A DNA stretch of 13,939 nt from an uncultured Lentisphaeria bacterium (GTDB lineage Bacteria > Verrucomicrobiota > Lentisphaeria > Victivallales > Victivallaceae): the NCBI GenBank assembly GCA_937888615.1, contig CALABZ010000193.1:1-13939 (forward strand). Reading direction: 5' to 3'. A model generated the notes under the pieces. It was not told the origin of the DNA. It did no database searches and worked only from the letters and a program-made list of their open reading frames with translations. The position numbers and the translations under genes are program-made. This document shows positions 13,368-13,939 of this stretch, piece by piece (position 1 is the first letter of the stretch; each line of letters starts with the position of its first letter).

Positions 13368-13939
13368 ATGAAAAAATTGATCAAATGGTTTATCTGGATT
13401 ATTATTCTGGGAGCGGTCGCGGCGGGCGGTTATTTCGGCTACAGCAAATACGCGGAGCAATCCGAGCATGTCGTATACCGCACCGAAAAAGCCGTGCGTG
13501 AAAATCTGGTGAAATTTATCAGCGCCACCGGCACGGTCGAACCTGAAGAACTCGTAAATGTCGGTGCTCAGGTGAACGGCATGATCGAAAAATTCGGCAC
13601 CGACACCGACGGCCGGTCGGTCGATTACGGTTCACGGGTCACCGCCGGGATGGTTCTGGCCCAGATCGACGATTCGTTGTTCGTGGCCGACCTCCGCCAG
13701 AACGAAGCCCAGAAGCTCCAGGCCAAGGCGTCGCAGATCAGCGCCGAGGCCGCCATCCGCCAGGCCAAGGCCAAACTCACCCTGGCCGAGACCAATTACA
13801 CCCGTGCCAGACAGCTCCAGCCCAAAGGCGCCATGTCCCAGAGCGATTACGATACCGCCTATTCCGAATACACCGTGTCCCAGGCGGCAATCGCTGTCGC
13901 CGAAGCCGATCTGGAACAAGCCAAGGCCCAGTTGGTCAA
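13368..13939 (+). CDS. HlyD/MacA-type periplasmic membrane-fusion protein, 3' end outside window
   Basis: The frame reads 190 codons to the window edge. GGAG (13356-13359) is eight bases before the ATG. Residues 1-23 are a short Lys-rich tip and one hydrophobic segment, an uncleaved anchor or signal. The mature part starts with RTEKAVRENLVKFISATGTVEP (about 43-64), then the first half of a barrel-sandwich (lipoyl-like) domain, VNVGAQVNGMIEKFG...VDYGSRVTAGMVLAQID (about 67-102). From about 105 is a long alpha-helical hairpin rich in Ala, Gln and Lys, with the turn at RARQLQPKGAMSQSDYDTA. This is the MacA/RND adaptor layout, which links an inner-membrane pump to a TolC-like channel. An ABC (MacB-like) or RND pump gene would be expected just beyond the edge; its kind decides the pump class. 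It has its own upstream element and follows a candidate terminator. Confidence 0.9.
   Translation, partial: MKKLIKWFIWIIILGAVAAGGYFGYSKYAEQSEHVVYRTEKAVRENLVKFISATGTVEPEELVNVGAQVNGMIEKFGTDTDGRSVDYGSRVTAGMVLAQIDDSLFVADLRQNEAQKLQAKASQISAEAAIRQAKAKLTLAETNYTRARQLQPKGAMSQSDYDTAYSEYTVSQAAIAVAEADLEQAKAQLV

Overview
The window (13,939 bases, GC-rich coding, A+T-rich intergenic gaps) is ordinary bacterial chromosome with an unusual signalling cassette in its middle. It suggests a Gram-negative-type anaerobe of the PVC superphylum, most like Lentisphaerota (Victivallis-type). The reasons are a GntR-type regulator with a LacI-like effector domain, a BlaI/M56 pair whose M56 protein carries a foreign C-terminal domain, lipoproteins, and a small protein of a type I associate with planctomycetes and relatives. 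This taxonomic call is inference from gene style; no marker gene is present.

Left third, minus strand. Reading leftwards from about 6428, a compact operon encodes a Na+/phosphate symporter-PhoU fusion with an added lipoprotein/Ig-like N-terminus, a dGTPase (dgt), a formamidopyrimidine-DNA glycosylase (mutM) and a tRNA-dihydrouridine synthase (dus). Gaps are 8 and 13 nt, then a 13-nt overlap. After an 80-nt gap follows an exported alpha/beta-hydrolase (esterase) that runs off the left edge.

Centre, plus strand. A consensus promoter overlaid by two BlaI/MecI-type dyads drives a BlaI repressor and, through an ATGA overlap, a 996-residue BlaR1-like protein. This has an M56 zinc protease in the membrane, but its extracytoplasmic part is an alpha/beta-hydrolase with a GxSxG elbow, then a second hydrolase-like domain with no serine, then a helical tail. 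There is no penicillin-binding sensor domain. It looks like a self-contained proteolytic signalling circuit with an esterase-fold sensor. A clear intrinsic terminator closes the cassette.

Right third. A GntR/LacI-type regulator with its own promoter follows. Convergent to it lies a short gene for an 84-residue conserved-looking protein of unknown function, also with a good promoter. Then come a lipoprotein of unknown function, a DppA-like M55 D-aminopeptidase 18 nt behind it, a probable terminator, and the start of a HlyD/MacA-type membrane-fusion protein that runs off the right edge.

No RNA gene, insertion sequence, prophage or CRISPR array was seen. No gap between genes exceeds about 240 bases; what each holds is described in the features (promoters, operators, terminators, small repeats).
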